A stretch of 33,854 nucleotides of DNA from a bacterium UBP8_UBA817 (GCA_002296285.1 DBHX01000021.1:1-33854), one strand, 5' to 3'. Positions 16,864 to 26,099 are shown, counted from the first letter of the stretch. The notes: generated by a model from the sequence alone, not told the origin. Translations and numbers: made by a program.

Positions 16864-18588
16864 ATGAATGGTTTATTGATTATTGTTGTGACCTACATTG
16901 GTTTTTTATTGGCTTATCGATGGTATGGTCAGCGATTGGGTGCAACGGTGTTTGGTTTGATTGCATCGAACAAAACTCCGGCCCATGTGCATCATGATGG
17001 CCGGGATTTTGTGCCGTCAAAAAAAGAACTCGTTTTTGGTCACCATTTTACATCCATTGCAGGGACTGGTCCGATTGTTGGCCCGGCCATTGGGGTGATT
17101 TGGGGATGGGTACCGGCGCTTATTTGGGTGGTGTTTGGGTCCATTTTTATGGGGGCGGTGCATGACTTGGGCGCCTTGGTGGTATCCCTTCGTCATGATG
17201 GGCGCTCCATTTGCGATATTGTCAATGATTTGGTATCAAAACGGGTGCAACAATTGGTCTTTTTTATTGTGTGTTTGGCGCTATGGATTGTGATTGCTAT
17301 ATTTGGTTTGGTAATAGCGATTATTTTTCATTTATTTCCTGAATCTGTTGGTCCCGTTTGGGCTGAAATTCCCATTGCCATTGCGTTTGGCTTTTTTGTT
17401 CGGCGCCACCCTGGTCAATTTAAATTGATTAGTGCGTTGGCCATTTTGGCCATGTGTATGGTGGTGGCGATTGGCCATTGGTTCCCCATCACCATGCCAA
17501 TAATTTTTGATATTCCAGCCACAGGCACTTGGACTGTTTTATTGCTGACCTATGCCTGCATTGCGTCGGTGTTACCGGTTCAAACATTGTTGCAACCCAG
17601 GGACTATTTAAACGCTTGGCAATTGGTGATTGCCTTGGGCTTACTACTGGTTGGGGCAGTGGGCTGTGGCCTTATGGGCAACTTGACCATGGTGGCGCCT
17701 GCGGTGGTTGCTGAACCCATGGGGGCGCCGGCCATGATGCCCTTTTTATTTATTACCATCGCCTGTGGTGCTATTTCTGGGTTTCACTCTTTGGTGGCTT
17801 CTGGGACGACGTCCAAACAAATAAATTCTGAAACAGATGCCGTGTCGGTTGGTTTTGGGTCCATGCTTATTGAAGGGGCTTTAGCTGTGATGGTGATTGT
17901 GGCGTGTTGTGCTGGTATTGGTATGGGATACCCAACGGATTCGGGCACACTGTTAATGGGTGAAATGGCGTGGCAATCCCATTATGCCTCTTGGGGAGCG
18001 AGTGCTGGATTGGCTTCCAAACTTCATGCCGTGGTGGTGGGGTCGGCCAATATGATGACAAGTTTGGGGATTTCCCAATCGTTGGGTATTGTGATCATGG
18101 GGGTGTTTATTGCATCGTTTGCTGGCACCACATTGGATACTTCAACACGTTTGCAACGCTACATGATGACTGAATTGTCAAAATCATTGGGTATCAAACT
18201 TTCAATCATGAATGCGACCTTATTGGCCGTGTTTACAGGTGCGTTATTGGCATTTTCATCTGGGGCATCTGGCAAAGGGGCGTTGCAATTATGGCCACTT
18301 TTTGGGGCACTGAATCAACTACTTGCGAGCATTGGGTTGGGCTTAATTACCTTGTATATTTTAAAAACCCGTCCCCGATTTATTATGGTTAGTGCCTTGC
18401 CTTTTCTTTTCATGCTGGTGATGACATTGTGGGCCAGTGGGTACAATCAGGTTCAGTTTTATGTGAATCAACAATGGTTATTATTGGGGATAAATTCCTT
18501 GGTGTTGGTGGTGGCTGTCGGTATTTTTATTGGGACCTTTCATTGTTTTCGATCCATGATGTCTTCAAAAATACCGACGATAAGATAA
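16864..18588 (+). CDS. cstA: Carbon starvation protein CstA family transporter
   Basis: 574 residues with many membrane segments along its length. Characterised CstA-family proteins take up pyruvate or peptides. The family signature is clear in residues 45-120: HHDGRDFVPSKKELVFGHHF, SIAGTGPIVGPAIGVIWGW and FMGAVHDLGALVVSLRHDGRS, followed by SGTTSKQI and FAGTTLDTSTRLQRYM near the C-terminus. It is shorter than E. coli CstA (701 residues), as many family members are. The gene has its own strong promoter directly at its start codon. Substrate is not deducible from sequence. Confidence 0.92.
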   Translation: MNGLLIIVVTYIGFLLAYRWYGQRLGATVFGLIASNKTPAHVHHDGRDFVPSKKELVFGHHFTSIAGTGPIVGPAIGVIWGWVPALIWVVFGSIFMGAVHDLGALVVSLRHDGRSICDIVNDLVSKRVQQLVFFIVCLALWIVIAIFGLVIAIIFHLFPESVGPVWAEIPIAIAFGFFVRRHPGQFKLISALAILAMCMVVAIGHWFPITMPIIFDIPATGTWTVLLLTYACIASVLPVQTLLQPRDYLNAWQLVIALGLLLVGAVGCGLMGNLTMVAPAVVAEPMGAPAMMPFLFITIACGAISGFHSLVASGTTSKQINSETDAVSVGFGSMLIEGALAVMVIVACCAGIGMGYPTDSGTLLMGEMAWQSHYASWGASAGLASKLHAVVVGSANMMTSLGISQSLGIVIMGVFIASFAGTTLDTSTRLQRYMMTELSKSLGIKLSIMNATLLAVFTGALLAFSSGASGKGALQLWPLFGALNQLLASIGLGLITLYILKTRPRFIMVSALPFLFMLVMTLWASGYNQVQFYVNQQWLLLGINSLVLVVAVGIFIGTFHCFRSMMSSKIPTIR

Positions 18589-18734
18589 TTTTTCAGGCGG
18601 GTCCTTTGCTCTGGATTGGGATGCTTCAAATGCCATTATTATTTTGTGATCATTATTGGGAAAGGGTTTTGGCGTGTCTTTTTGGTCATCAAAATAAATA
18701 CAAAGTTATGGTATTCTGATGAGTGGAGGCTAAT

Positions 18735-19103
18735 ATGGTTGAAAAAATAGCACGGTATTTATTGGGGTGTATTTTGCTTTTGTTCGGGGTGAATTATTTT
18801 CTGGGACTTTTGCCATACCCTGAAATGCCGGTTGAAGCCATGGTATTTTTAAGAGCGCTAAAGAATACCGGATACATGTTTGTGTTCATTAAATGCGTTG
18901 AAATTGCAGTGTCGATTCTATTTTTACTCAATCGGTTTGTGCCATTGGCGATTGTTTTGATTGGGCCAGGTATTTTTAACATACTGTTATTTCATGTATT
19001 TTTAGATCGTGGGGGATTGCCCATGGCGGTACTTCTGGTGGGGTGTTGGGGGATTTTAGCCGCTTACCATAGAGATAGCTTTTCTTCCATATTGAAACCA
19101 TAA
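18735..19103 (+). CDS. DoxX-like membrane protein
   Basis: 122 residues with four hydrophobic segments, the size and topology of the DoxX/DUF417-like family. The opening ARYLLGCILLLFGVNYFLGLLP and the LNRFVPLAIVLIGPGIFNILLFH block are characteristic. The frame is open from GTG 18723, but ATG 18735 is chosen because GGAGG lies 5 nt before it. The stop codon overlaps the crcB start (TAATG), implying coupled translation. Function in the family is poorly defined (redox or quinone-related roles have been suggested for relatives). The 134 nt before it, after cstA, contain no supported gene. Confidence 0.75.
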   Translation: MVEKIARYLLGCILLLFGVNYFLGLLPYPEMPVEAMVFLRALKNTGYMFVFIKCVEIAVSILFLLNRFVPLAIVLIGPGIFNILLFHVFLDRGGLPMAVLLVGCWGILAAYHRDSFSSILKP

Positions 19104-19450
19104 TGACTTTGGTATTTGTTGGTTTTGGTGGTGTTTTGGGTGTTTTGACCCGATATGCCATAATATCGATTCTCCCATTTGGTTCTTTGGGAAGTATTTT
19201 TTTTATTAATGTATTGGGAAGTGCTTTGATTGGGTACCTTTATAAGAGCCATGGGGTCATGGTTTGGCCAATGTTGGCCATTGGGTTTTGTGGCGGTTTT
19301 ACGACGTTTTCTACATTTGCATTGGACAATATAAAGCTTGTTATGGATGCGAAGTGGGTGGGCATGGTTGCATATATTATTGGAACGAATCTGTGTTGTG
19401 TTGGTGCGTGTTGGTTAGGGATTAAGCTGCGCTCGCTTTTAATAGGTTAA
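19103..19450 (+). CDS. crcB: Fluoride ion channel CrcB/Fluc
   Basis: 115 residues and four membrane helices, as expected for a Fluc subunit that dimerises in the inner membrane and exports fluoride. Motifs include GFGGVLGVLTRY near the N-terminus, the NVLGSALIGYLY helix with the conserved Asn, and GFCGGFTTFSTFALD with the Phe-box and TTFST sodium-site region. It starts on the last base of the upstream DoxX-like gene. No fluoride riboswitch is visible. Its 3' end overlaps the convergent ribH by 29 bp. Confidence 0.93.
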   Translation: MTLVFVGFGGVLGVLTRYAIISILPFGSLGSIFFINVLGSALIGYLYKSHGVMVWPMLAIGFCGGFTTFSTFALDNIKLVMDAKWVGMVAYIIGTNLCCVGACWLGIKLRSLLIG

Positions 19451-19931
19451 CCATTTCAAGCGCGGTTAATGCCGCTTCATACCCTTTATTGCTGGTGCAG
19501 TTGGGTGTTGATCGTGCATCAGCCTCAGCTTTGGTGTTGGTGGTTAGAACGCAAAAAATGCCCGGTTTTTTATGGTTGGCATTGGCCAATGTCATGCCTT
19601 GTGTGATGGCATCGCATACGTAATCAAAGTGGGGGGTATCGCCTCTAATCACACAGGCAATGGCAATCAGGGCATCGTAGGCTGGAAAGATGGTTTCTGC
19701 GACAACGGGCACTTCAAATGCCCCCGGTACCCAATGGGTGGCGATACTGTTTTCATTGACCCCATGGTCTGTTAATCCACTGATGGCACCCATGAGCAAT
19801 GATTTGGTAATTCGTTCATTAAATTTGGCACAAATAATACCAATGCGTTGATTCTTGCCATCAAGGGATCCTTCAATGCAGTGGTTGGGGGGGATGTATC
19901 CGGTAGGGTTTCCTGTAATATTATCCGCCAT
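19422..19931 (-). CDS. ribH: 6,7-dimethyl-8-ribityllumazine synthase
   Basis: 169 residues. Condenses 5-amino-6-ribitylamino-uracil with dihydroxybutanone phosphate in the penultimate step of riboflavin synthesis, normally as a 60-mer or pentamer. Visible motifs are IICAKFNERIT (substrate pocket), VPGAFEVPV, CVIRGDTPHFDYV with the catalytic His, and GIFCVLTTNT. Its start overlaps the ribBA stop by 11 nt, and it is the last gene of the leuS-accC-nusB-rib cluster. The C-terminus runs into crcB on the other strand. Confidence 0.95.
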   Translation of the reverse strand: MADNITGNPTGYIPPNHCIEGSLDGKNQRIGIICAKFNERITKSLLMGAISGLTDHGVNENSIATHWVPGAFEVPVVAETIFPAYDALIAIACVIRGDTPHFDYVCDAITQGMTLANANHKKPGIFCVLTTNTKAEADARSTPNCTSNKGYEAALTALEMVNLLKASAA

Positions 19932-21144
19932 GTTTTTTCAGCATATGTCCTAATTTTTGGGCCTTGGTGGATAGGTACTTTATATTGTGTTGGCAGGCCT
20001 CAATTTGGATTGGGACACGTTCGACCACTTCCAGCCCATACCCTTCAAGGCCAATAATCTTTTTTGGATTATTGGTAATTAAGCGTAACTTGGTTAAGTT
20101 TAGGTCCAACATCATTTGTGCGCCCACGCCATAGTCTCGCAGGTCAGCATCAAACCCAAGCTTATTGTTGGCTTCAACCGTATCGGCCCCTTGTTCCTGA
20201 AGTTTGTACGCTTTTAGTTTATTTGCAATGCCAATACCACGACCTTCTTGGCTCATGTATAACACGGCCCCCTTCCCTTCTTTAGCAATCATTTGCATCG
20301 CAGTTGATAATTGTGGGCCACAATCGCAACGTTGAGAGCCAAAGACGTCGCCCGTAATGCATTCAGAATGCACACGTACCATTACTGGGTCATTTTTTTT
20401 CCAGTCTCCCATGGTCAATGCATAATGATATTTCTTATTGATCATATCTTCATAACAGGTCAATTGAAAGTGCCCGTGTTCCGTGGGCATGTCCACGGTT
20501 TCAATTTTATCGATAAACCGTTCCGTTTGGATTCGGTGCTGAATTAAATCTTTGATGGTAATCATTTTTAGTTTGTGTTCCTTTGCAAAAGTAAATAATT
20601 CATCACGTCGGGCCATCTCGCCGTCATCTTTAATAATTTCACATATAACACCCGCGGGTACCAATCCTGCCAACCGTGCCAAGTCAACCGCGGCTTCCGT
20701 ATGGCCGGCTCGTTTTAAAACGCCCATTTCTCTCGCTTTAAGTGGAAAAATGTGGCCTGGGGAGACCAAGTCATTTTCTGTACTCGTTGGTGAAATGAAC
20801 AACTGAATGGTTTTCGCCCGCTCAGCCGCTGAAATTCCAGTGGTAATCCCGTGTTTTTGTGCCCCATCAATGGATACGGTGAATGCTGTTTTCAATTTTT
20901 CTTTGTTTTCTGGCACCATTTGCTTTAAATCGAATTTCTTTAAAATGGTATCAGTTGCCGGAAGGCATACCAACCCTTTGGCATATTTGATCATGAAATT
21001 AATCGCTTCAGGTGTTGCAAATTGGGCCGCCATTACCAAGTCACCTTCATTTTCTCGGTCTTGATCATCCACCACAATCACCATTTTTCCGTTGGCGATC
21101 TCATCAATGGCATCCGATATGGTGTCGAAATTTTGTTTTGTCAT
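19921..21144 (-). CDS. ribBA: Bifunctional 3,4-dihydroxy-2-butanone 4-phosphate synthase / GTP cyclohydrolase II
   Basis: 407 residues with two fused riboflavin enzymes. The RibB half (about 1-200) has DDQDRENEGDLVMAA and the GHTEAAVDLARLAG signature. The RibA half (about 205-400) has HSECITGDVFGSQRCDCGPQ with the three zinc cysteines, and QEGRGIGIANKLKAY. The frame is open to 21186, but ATG 21144 is chosen because a -10 box lies in the extension and the family begins at this point (residues NFDTISDAI). ribD is not in the window. No FMN riboswitch is seen upstream. Confidence 0.95.
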   Translation of the reverse strand: MTKQNFDTISDAIDEIANGKMVIVVDDQDRENEGDLVMAAQFATPEAINFMIKYAKGLVCLPATDTILKKFDLKQMVPENKEKLKTAFTVSIDGAQKHGITTGISAAERAKTIQLFISPTSTENDLVSPGHIFPLKAREMGVLKRAGHTEAAVDLARLAGLVPAGVICEIIKDDGEMARRDELFTFAKEHKLKMITIKDLIQHRIQTERFIDKIETVDMPTEHGHFQLTCYEDMINKKYHYALTMGDWKKNDPVMVRVHSECITGDVFGSQRCDCGPQLSTAMQMIAKEGKGAVLYMSQEGRGIGIANKLKAYKLQEQGADTVEANNKLGFDADLRDYGVGAQMMLDLNLTKLRLITNNPKKIIGLEGYGLEVVERVPIQIEACQHNIKYLSTKAQKLGHMLKKHGG

Positions 21145-21150
21145 GACTGT

Positions 21151-21179
21151 ATTGTACAACAGCTTAAGTGATTGCCCAA
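21151..21179 (-). promoter_or_regulatory. Promoter for a leaderless ribBA transcript
   Basis: On the minus strand TTGGGC (21174-21179), a 17-bp spacer and TACAAT (21151-21156) preceded by TG form a promoter whose -10 ends 6 nt before the ribBA ATG. This gives ribBA-ribH its own start within the cluster, independent of ribE. No Shine-Dalgarno sequence is present. Confidence 0.55.
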
Positions 21180-21268
21180 TAACCAAATTGATGTTCTATC
21201 TATGGTTAATGACTGATTTAATATGTGTTGAAAACTTTCCTTTTTTTATTTAAAAAATGGAGAGAATA

Positions 21269-21868
21269 TTATGTTTGATTGAGTGTTTTTTGTCGAACAA
21301 AATACTTTCCCACTTGATCAAATTCTAGGTTGATTTTATCCCCGGGTTGTTTCGCATGAAGATTGGTGTTTGCTAGCGTGTGAGGAATTAAGTGGCATGA
21401 AAACGTGGTGTTGCTTAAATCAACCACCGTTAGGCTAATCCCATCCATTGCAATGGACCCTTTGGGGATTAAGAATGGTGCAAAGGTCTCATTGTATTCA
21501 ATGGTAATGACGGCCCATTGCCCATCATTATCGATGGTTTGTATGGTTCCGGTATCATCCACATGGCCAGACACCAAATGCCCACCCAACTTGGTCTGAA
21601 GTGTTAAGCAGGGTTCTAAATTAACTTTTTCAGTTTCCTGAATGGCTCCCATGGTTGTTTTTTTGAGGGTTTCTTCCAAAAATTGAACCGTAAAACTTGT
21701 GGCTGTTTTTTGGGTTACGGTACTGCACACCCCATTAATACTTATGCTATCGCCAATGGCTGAATCCGTTGAGAATTCATGTGAGCATTGGATGGTGGCC
21801 TCCTTGCCATTTCCCAGTGGTTCAATGTGTTTAATGTGTCCAACTTCTTTTATGAGTCCTGTGAACAT
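21269..21868 (-). CDS. ribE: Riboflavin synthase, alpha chain
   Basis: 199 residues built of two repeated lumazine-binding barrels. It dismutates two 6,7-dimethyl-8-ribityllumazine molecules to riboflavin. The first barrel begins MFTGLIKEVG and has SISINGVCSTV and LEETLKKTT. The second has GGHLVSGHVDDTG, SIAMDGISLTVVD and LIPHTLANTNL. Both barrels retain the expected residues. It overlaps nusB by 19 nt upstream and is separated from ribBA by 124 nt that contain a promoter. Confidence 0.95.
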   Translation of the reverse strand: MFTGLIKEVGHIKHIEPLGNGKEATIQCSHEFSTDSAIGDSISINGVCSTVTQKTATSFTVQFLEETLKKTTMGAIQETEKVNLEPCLTLQTKLGGHLVSGHVDDTGTIQTIDNDGQWAVITIEYNETFAPFLIPKGSIAMDGISLTVVDLSNTTFSCHLIPHTLANTNLHAKQPGDKINLEFDQVGKYFVRQKTLNQT

Positions 21869-22260
21869 GTTTCGTTGACGTATTTTCCCAAAATGCCATT
21901 AATAAACTTTGACGATTCATCGGTGGAGTAGGTTTTTGATAATTCAATCATTTCATTAAGTACAACTTGGTATGGCGTATCCGTGTAATTAATTTCTCCA
22001 ATACCAAGTCGTAGGAGGGCCTTATCCACGTGGTTTAATCGGTTCATATCCCAATCAATGCTGTAGGTTTCAATAATTTTATCAATGTCATGAATGTGAT
22101 CTTGCGTTACTTTGGCCAAATGATAGGCCCAGTTCACCGTATCTTCTGCATAAGCATCTTTGTCTAGATCTTCAAAAATCATGGCCAAGTCAGTGGTTCG
22201 AATGCCCATTTGATAGAGCATTCGCATGGCCAGTTTTCGACTATTGCCCCGTTTTGACAT
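21850..22260 (-). CDS. nusB: Transcription antitermination factor NusB
   Basis: 136 residues, all-helical. With NusE (S10) it binds boxA RNA in rRNA operons and promotes processive transcription. The basic N-terminus RGNSRKLAMRMLYQMG and the C-terminal blocks VDKALLRLGIGEI, TPYQVVLNEMIELSKTYSTDESSKFINGIL match the family well. It overlaps accC by 20 nt and ribE by 19 nt. Linkage of nusB to ribE and ribH is common in bacteria. Confidence 0.94.
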   Translation of the reverse strand: MSKRGNSRKLAMRMLYQMGIRTTDLAMIFEDLDKDAYAEDTVNWAYHLAKVTQDHIHDIDKIIETYSIDWDMNRLNHVDKALLRLGIGEINYTDTPYQVVLNEMIELSKTYSTDESSKFINGILGKYVNETCSQDS

Positions 22261-23602
22261 GCTCTAAAAAGTAATTATCTATAAATTTTGTGGTCACATT
22301 TCCTGCGATAAACTCTGGGTGATCCAATACTTTCAAATGAAAAGGAATGGTTGTCGGAACACCATCCACGATGAATTCATTGAGGGCGCGTTTTGATCGT
22401 TGAATGCATTCTTCACGTGTGGGGGCCCAAACAATTAACTTTGCCAATAAAGAATCATAGTTTGGCGGAACCTTGTATCCAGGGTAGCAGTGGCTATCCA
22501 CTCGAATTCCTGGTCCACCAGGGGGCAAGAATAATTCTATTGTGCCTGGCATTGGCATGAAATCTCGATCCGGATCTTCGGCATTGATTCGAAATTCAAT
22601 TGCATGGCCGGTGCTTTTAATATTATTCTGATCCAAATCGCATTGATTTTTTGCGGCAATTTTGATTTGTTCTTTAATTAAGTCGATCCCTGTAATGGCT
22701 TCTGTTACGGGATGTTCTACCTGAATACGCGTATTCATTTCCATGAAATAAAAATTTTGTTTGTTATCAACAATGAATTCAATGGTTCCTGCGCCTCTGT
22801 ATTGAATGGCGTTGGCGGCTTTTATTGCGGCATCAGCCATGGCGGATCGAACTGAATCACTGATAAATGGGGATGGGCTTTCTTCAATTAGTTTTTGATG
22901 ACGTCGCTGAATGGAACAATCCCTTTCGAATAAGTGCACGGCGTTTCCATTGGGGTCGGATAAGACTTGAATTTCAACATGGCGTGGATCGGTAACAAAT
23001 TTTTCAACATAAACGGCGCCATTACCAAATGCAGCACTGGCTTCGGATGTTGCCATTTGGAAGGCATTAATGAGCTCACTTTCTGATTCAACCACTCGCA
23101 TGCCTTTTCCACCACCCCCAGCGGTTGCTTTGATGATCATGGGGTAACCGATGGTTGGTGCTATTTTTTTAAGTTCTTCTTCAGATTCAATTAAATCATC
23201 AGATCCTGGAACAATCGGAACGTTGGCGGCTTTCATGGTATCTCTGGCTTGGTTTTTATCGCCCATTTTTGAGATATTCTTCGGGGTGGCACCAATAAAT
23301 GTAATGTTGTGGTCATGGCACATTTGCGAAAACATTTCATTTTCTGCCAAAAAGCCATATCCTGGGTGGATGGCCTTAGCGCCAGTGACCTCTGCGGCCG
23401 ATATAATCGCCTTAATATTTAGGTAGCTCTCTTTTGGTTGAGCCGGGCCAATGCAAACGGCTTCATCGGCCAATTTGACATGGAGACTATATTCATCGGC
23501 AGATGAGTATACCGCCACGGTTTTGATGGATAACTCTTGGCAAGCCCGAATAATTCGAGTGGCGATTTCACCACGATTTGCAACTAAAACTTTATTAAAC
23601 AA
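22241..23602 (-). CDS. accC: Biotin carboxylase subunit of acetyl-CoA carboxylase
   Basis: 453 residues. Carboxylates biotin on the carrier protein AccB using ATP and bicarbonate, the first half of malonyl-CoA synthesis. It has the N-terminal VLVANRGEIATRIIRA and HPGYGFLAEN, the ATP-grasp glycine loop KATAGGGGKGMRVV, the bicarbonate/biotin segment FMEMNTRIQVEHPVTE, and GHAIEFRINAEDP. The start is TTG 23602, preceded by AGAGGTG about 5 nt away. No biotin carrier gene accB is adjacent, which is unusual as accB and accC are often paired. It follows leuS by 14 nt. Confidence 0.95.
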   Translation of the reverse strand: MFNKVLVANRGEIATRIIRACQELSIKTVAVYSSADEYSLHVKLADEAVCIGPAQPKESYLNIKAIISAAEVTGAKAIHPGYGFLAENEMFSQMCHDHNITFIGATPKNISKMGDKNQARDTMKAANVPIVPGSDDLIESEEELKKIAPTIGYPMIIKATAGGGGKGMRVVESESELINAFQMATSEASAAFGNGAVYVEKFVTDPRHVEIQVLSDPNGNAVHLFERDCSIQRRHQKLIEESPSPFISDSVRSAMADAAIKAANAIQYRGAGTIEFIVDNKQNFYFMEMNTRIQVEHPVTEAITGIDLIKEQIKIAAKNQCDLDQNNIKSTGHAIEFRINAEDPDRDFMPMPGTIELFLPPGGPGIRVDSHCYPGYKVPPNYDSLLAKLIVWAPTREECIQRSKRALNEFIVDGVPTTIPFHLKVLDHPEFIAGNVTTKFIDNYFLEHVKTGQ

Positions 23603-23616
23603 TTTTCACCTCTACT

Positions 23617-26016
23617 TTATTTTACTACAAAATTAATTAATCGTTCAGGGACCACAATGGTTTTAACAATTTCTTTGTTCTCTATGTGTTTTTTTACATT
23701 TTCCTTGGACAGTGCAAGTTCGGTTAATGCGTCCTTTTTTGTTGTTCGATTTGATATCATTTTGTCTCTAACTTTGCCATTCACTTGAATAACGATGGTG
23801 ATTTCGTCATCAATGGTTAATGTTTTGCTAAAGGTTGGCCACGATTCTTGATGGATGCTATGTGAGTATCCCAATGATTCCCAAATGCTTTCGGCGATAA
23901 ATGGTGCGAAGGGGGCAATTAATTTTGTCATGGTTTCAGCGGTTTCTTCATTCGTTCCTATTTTCGCAATGGTATTGATGAGTTCCATTAATTGACTAAT
24001 GGCGGTATTGAATTGAAAATTTGAGATATCATGGGTTATTTTTTCAATGGCTTTGTGACAATGTTTTTTAAGGTCAAGGGCATCTTCTTCTTTTACAGGA
24101 AAATCTTTGTGGTTGACGGTGTAATTGAAAAATCGTTTTAAAAATCGAAATGACCCATCAACACCTTCATCGGACCAATCCAAGTCTTTTTCAACCGGTG
24201 CGCCAAATAAGATGAATATTCGGGCCGTATCTGCGCCATATGTTTCAATAATTGATGCGGGGTCAACGGTATTTCCCATTGATTTGGACATTTTTGTTCC
24301 GTCTTTTAACACCATGCCTTGGCAAATTAGTTGTTTAAAAGGTTCATTGATATTGTGGAGCCCTAAATCACGAAGTGCTTTGGTGAAAAATCGGGCATAC
24401 AATAAGTGTAGGCAGGCATGTTCAATGCCTCCAATATAGTAATCAACGGGTAAATAGTTATTTGCCATTTCTTTTGAAAAAGGGTGGGTTGTGTTGTTTG
24501 GGTCTAGGTATCGAAAAAAATACCAAGATGAGTCAAAAAACGTATCCATGGTATCCGTTTCTCTTTGATATGTTTGATTATTAATGGTTACAGTTTTAAA
24601 TGTTTTCGATGAACAAATAGGGTTGCCCTTTTCATTAAAATCAACATCCATGGGTAATTCAATGGTTTCTTCTGGGTTGGGGTGAGCATTTCCCTCGCTA
24701 TCATACATCATTGGAATGGGGGTTCCCCAGTATCGTTGTCTTGAAATTAACCAATCTCTCAGTTTATATTGCGGAGATTCTTTTCCTTTGTCTATTTTTT
24801 CTAAAAATTCTGTGATTGTTTTTTTCGCTGAATGATTATCCAATCCATTAAATGCATCTGAGTTTATTAATGTTCCAGACCCTTTATATGCTGCGGCTTG
24901 AACATTTTCGTCTTTATCTTTGCTTTCAATTACTTGGATGATTGGCAATTTGTATTTTTTTGCAAATGCATGATCCCGATCATCATGAGCCGGAACCGCC
25001 ATGACGGCCCCAGTTCCATAGTCCGTTAATACGTAATCAGCAATAAATAAAGGTAATTTTTCTTTGGTGATTGGGTGAACAGCGAGAAGGTCTGTTTGAA
25101 TTCCTGTTTTTTCTTTTGATGCGTCACTTCGTTCGGCGGTTTGTTTTTTTAAACTGTCTTGAATGTATTGGGTGCAGTCTTTGTTGTTCTTCGTATGATC
25201 AAGCAATGTGTTAACATGGTCATGCTCAGGTGCAATGGATACATATGTTGCCCCCATTAATGTGTCTGGTCGGGTTGTGAATACGTTTAAATCCATTATT
25301 TTTTTACCCGTATCGGATTGAATTTCAAATGCAATAATGGTGCCATTATTTTTACCAATCCATTGGCGTTGCATGTTTTTGACGCGTTCAGGCCATGCAT
25401 CAAGTGTATTTAAGTCATTGAGTAATTCATCAGCATATTGTGTGATTTTTATGTACCATTGGACAATTTCTTTTTTTTCAACAGTTGCGCCTGATCGCCA
25501 ACCCTTTCCATCAATCACCTGTTCGTTGGCTAAGACTGTTTGATCGATGGGGTCCCAATTGACATACCCTTTTTTTCGATATACAAGGCCGGCATCATAT
25601 AATTTTTTGAATAACCACTGGTTCCATTTGTAGTATGCACTTCGTGATGTTGAAATTTCTGTGGACCAATCATAACTTAATCCCAAAGTGGTGAGTTGCT
25701 CCCTCATATGATGGATGTTTTTTTCTGTCCATTCAAGGGGGTTAACCCCATGTTTAATGGCGGCATTTTCTGCCGGCAAGCCAAAACTGTCAAATCCCAT
25801 TGGGTAAATCACATCAAATCCTTGCATGCGATAAAATCGAGCTTGAACATCACCAATGGTGTAATTTCTTACGTGGCCCATGTGAAGATGTCCTGATGGA
25901 TAAGGGAACATTTCGAGGATGTATTTCTTGTCTGTTTTTTTTGATGAAAACGATAATGTTTTCCACTTTTCTATCCATTTGGATTCATTTTTAAGAGGGG
26001 TGTATTCTTTTTTCAT
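23617..26016 (-). CDS. leuS: Leucyl-tRNA synthetase
   Basis: 799 residues, somewhat shorter than E. coli LeuS (860). It charges tRNA-Leu. The HIGH signature is GHLHMGHVRNY, the KMSKS signature is DGTKMSKSMGNTVDP. The CP1 editing domain is present, with FTTRPDTLMGATYV and GTGAVMAVPAHDDRDH, so proofreading is expected. In the small zinc-ribbon insert the usual CWRCGTxVE is replaced by GWRSGATVEKKE, so that zinc site has lost both cysteines of this pair. The gene leads the minus-strand cluster and is divergent from rpsO across 83 bp; no ribosome-binding site is seen. Confidence 0.95.
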   Translation of the reverse strand: MKKEYTPLKNESKWIEKWKTLSFSSKKTDKKYILEMFPYPSGHLHMGHVRNYTIGDVQARFYRMQGFDVIYPMGFDSFGLPAENAAIKHGVNPLEWTEKNIHHMREQLTTLGLSYDWSTEISTSRSAYYKWNQWLFKKLYDAGLVYRKKGYVNWDPIDQTVLANEQVIDGKGWRSGATVEKKEIVQWYIKITQYADELLNDLNTLDAWPERVKNMQRQWIGKNNGTIIAFEIQSDTGKKIMDLNVFTTRPDTLMGATYVSIAPEHDHVNTLLDHTKNNKDCTQYIQDSLKKQTAERSDASKEKTGIQTDLLAVHPITKEKLPLFIADYVLTDYGTGAVMAVPAHDDRDHAFAKKYKLPIIQVIESKDKDENVQAAAYKGSGTLINSDAFNGLDNHSAKKTITEFLEKIDKGKESPQYKLRDWLISRQRYWGTPIPMMYDSEGNAHPNPEETIELPMDVDFNEKGNPICSSKTFKTVTINNQTYQRETDTMDTFFDSSWYFFRYLDPNNTTHPFSKEMANNYLPVDYYIGGIEHACLHLLYARFFTKALRDLGLHNINEPFKQLICQGMVLKDGTKMSKSMGNTVDPASIIETYGADTARIFILFGAPVEKDLDWSDEGVDGSFRFLKRFFNYTVNHKDFPVKEEDALDLKKHCHKAIEKITHDISNFQFNTAISQLMELINTIAKIGTNEETAETMTKLIAPFAPFIAESIWESLGYSHSIHQESWPTFSKTLTIDDEITIVIQVNGKVRDKMISNRTTKKDALTELALSKENVKKHIENKEIVKTIVVPERLINFVVK

Positions 26017-26046
26017 TTAAAGAAAAGGTTAATATGTAAATGGCAT

Positions 26047-26075
26047 TTGTTCAAGTTGTTGACCTGTGCTAAAAT
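26047..26075 (+). promoter_or_regulatory. Promoter of rpsO-pnp
   Basis: TTGTTC (26047-26052), a 17-bp spacer and TAAAAT (26070-26075) precede rpsO; +1 would be near 26082, leaving an 18-nt leader that contains the AAGGAGG ribosome-binding site at 26087-26093. It stands in contrast to the leaderless genes nearby. Confidence 0.5.
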
Positions 26076-26099
26076 AGCCCCAGTCTAAGGAGGATCGAC

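Noticed and set aside
18621..18719. Possible 32-codon ORF between cstA and the DoxX-like gene
   Set aside because: No ribosome-binding site and no similarity to the small YbdD-type proteins that often follow cstA.
21145..21268. FMN riboswitch upstream of ribBA
   Set aside because: The region is AT-rich, too short for the aptamer and lacks its conserved segments; a simple leaderless promoter explains it.
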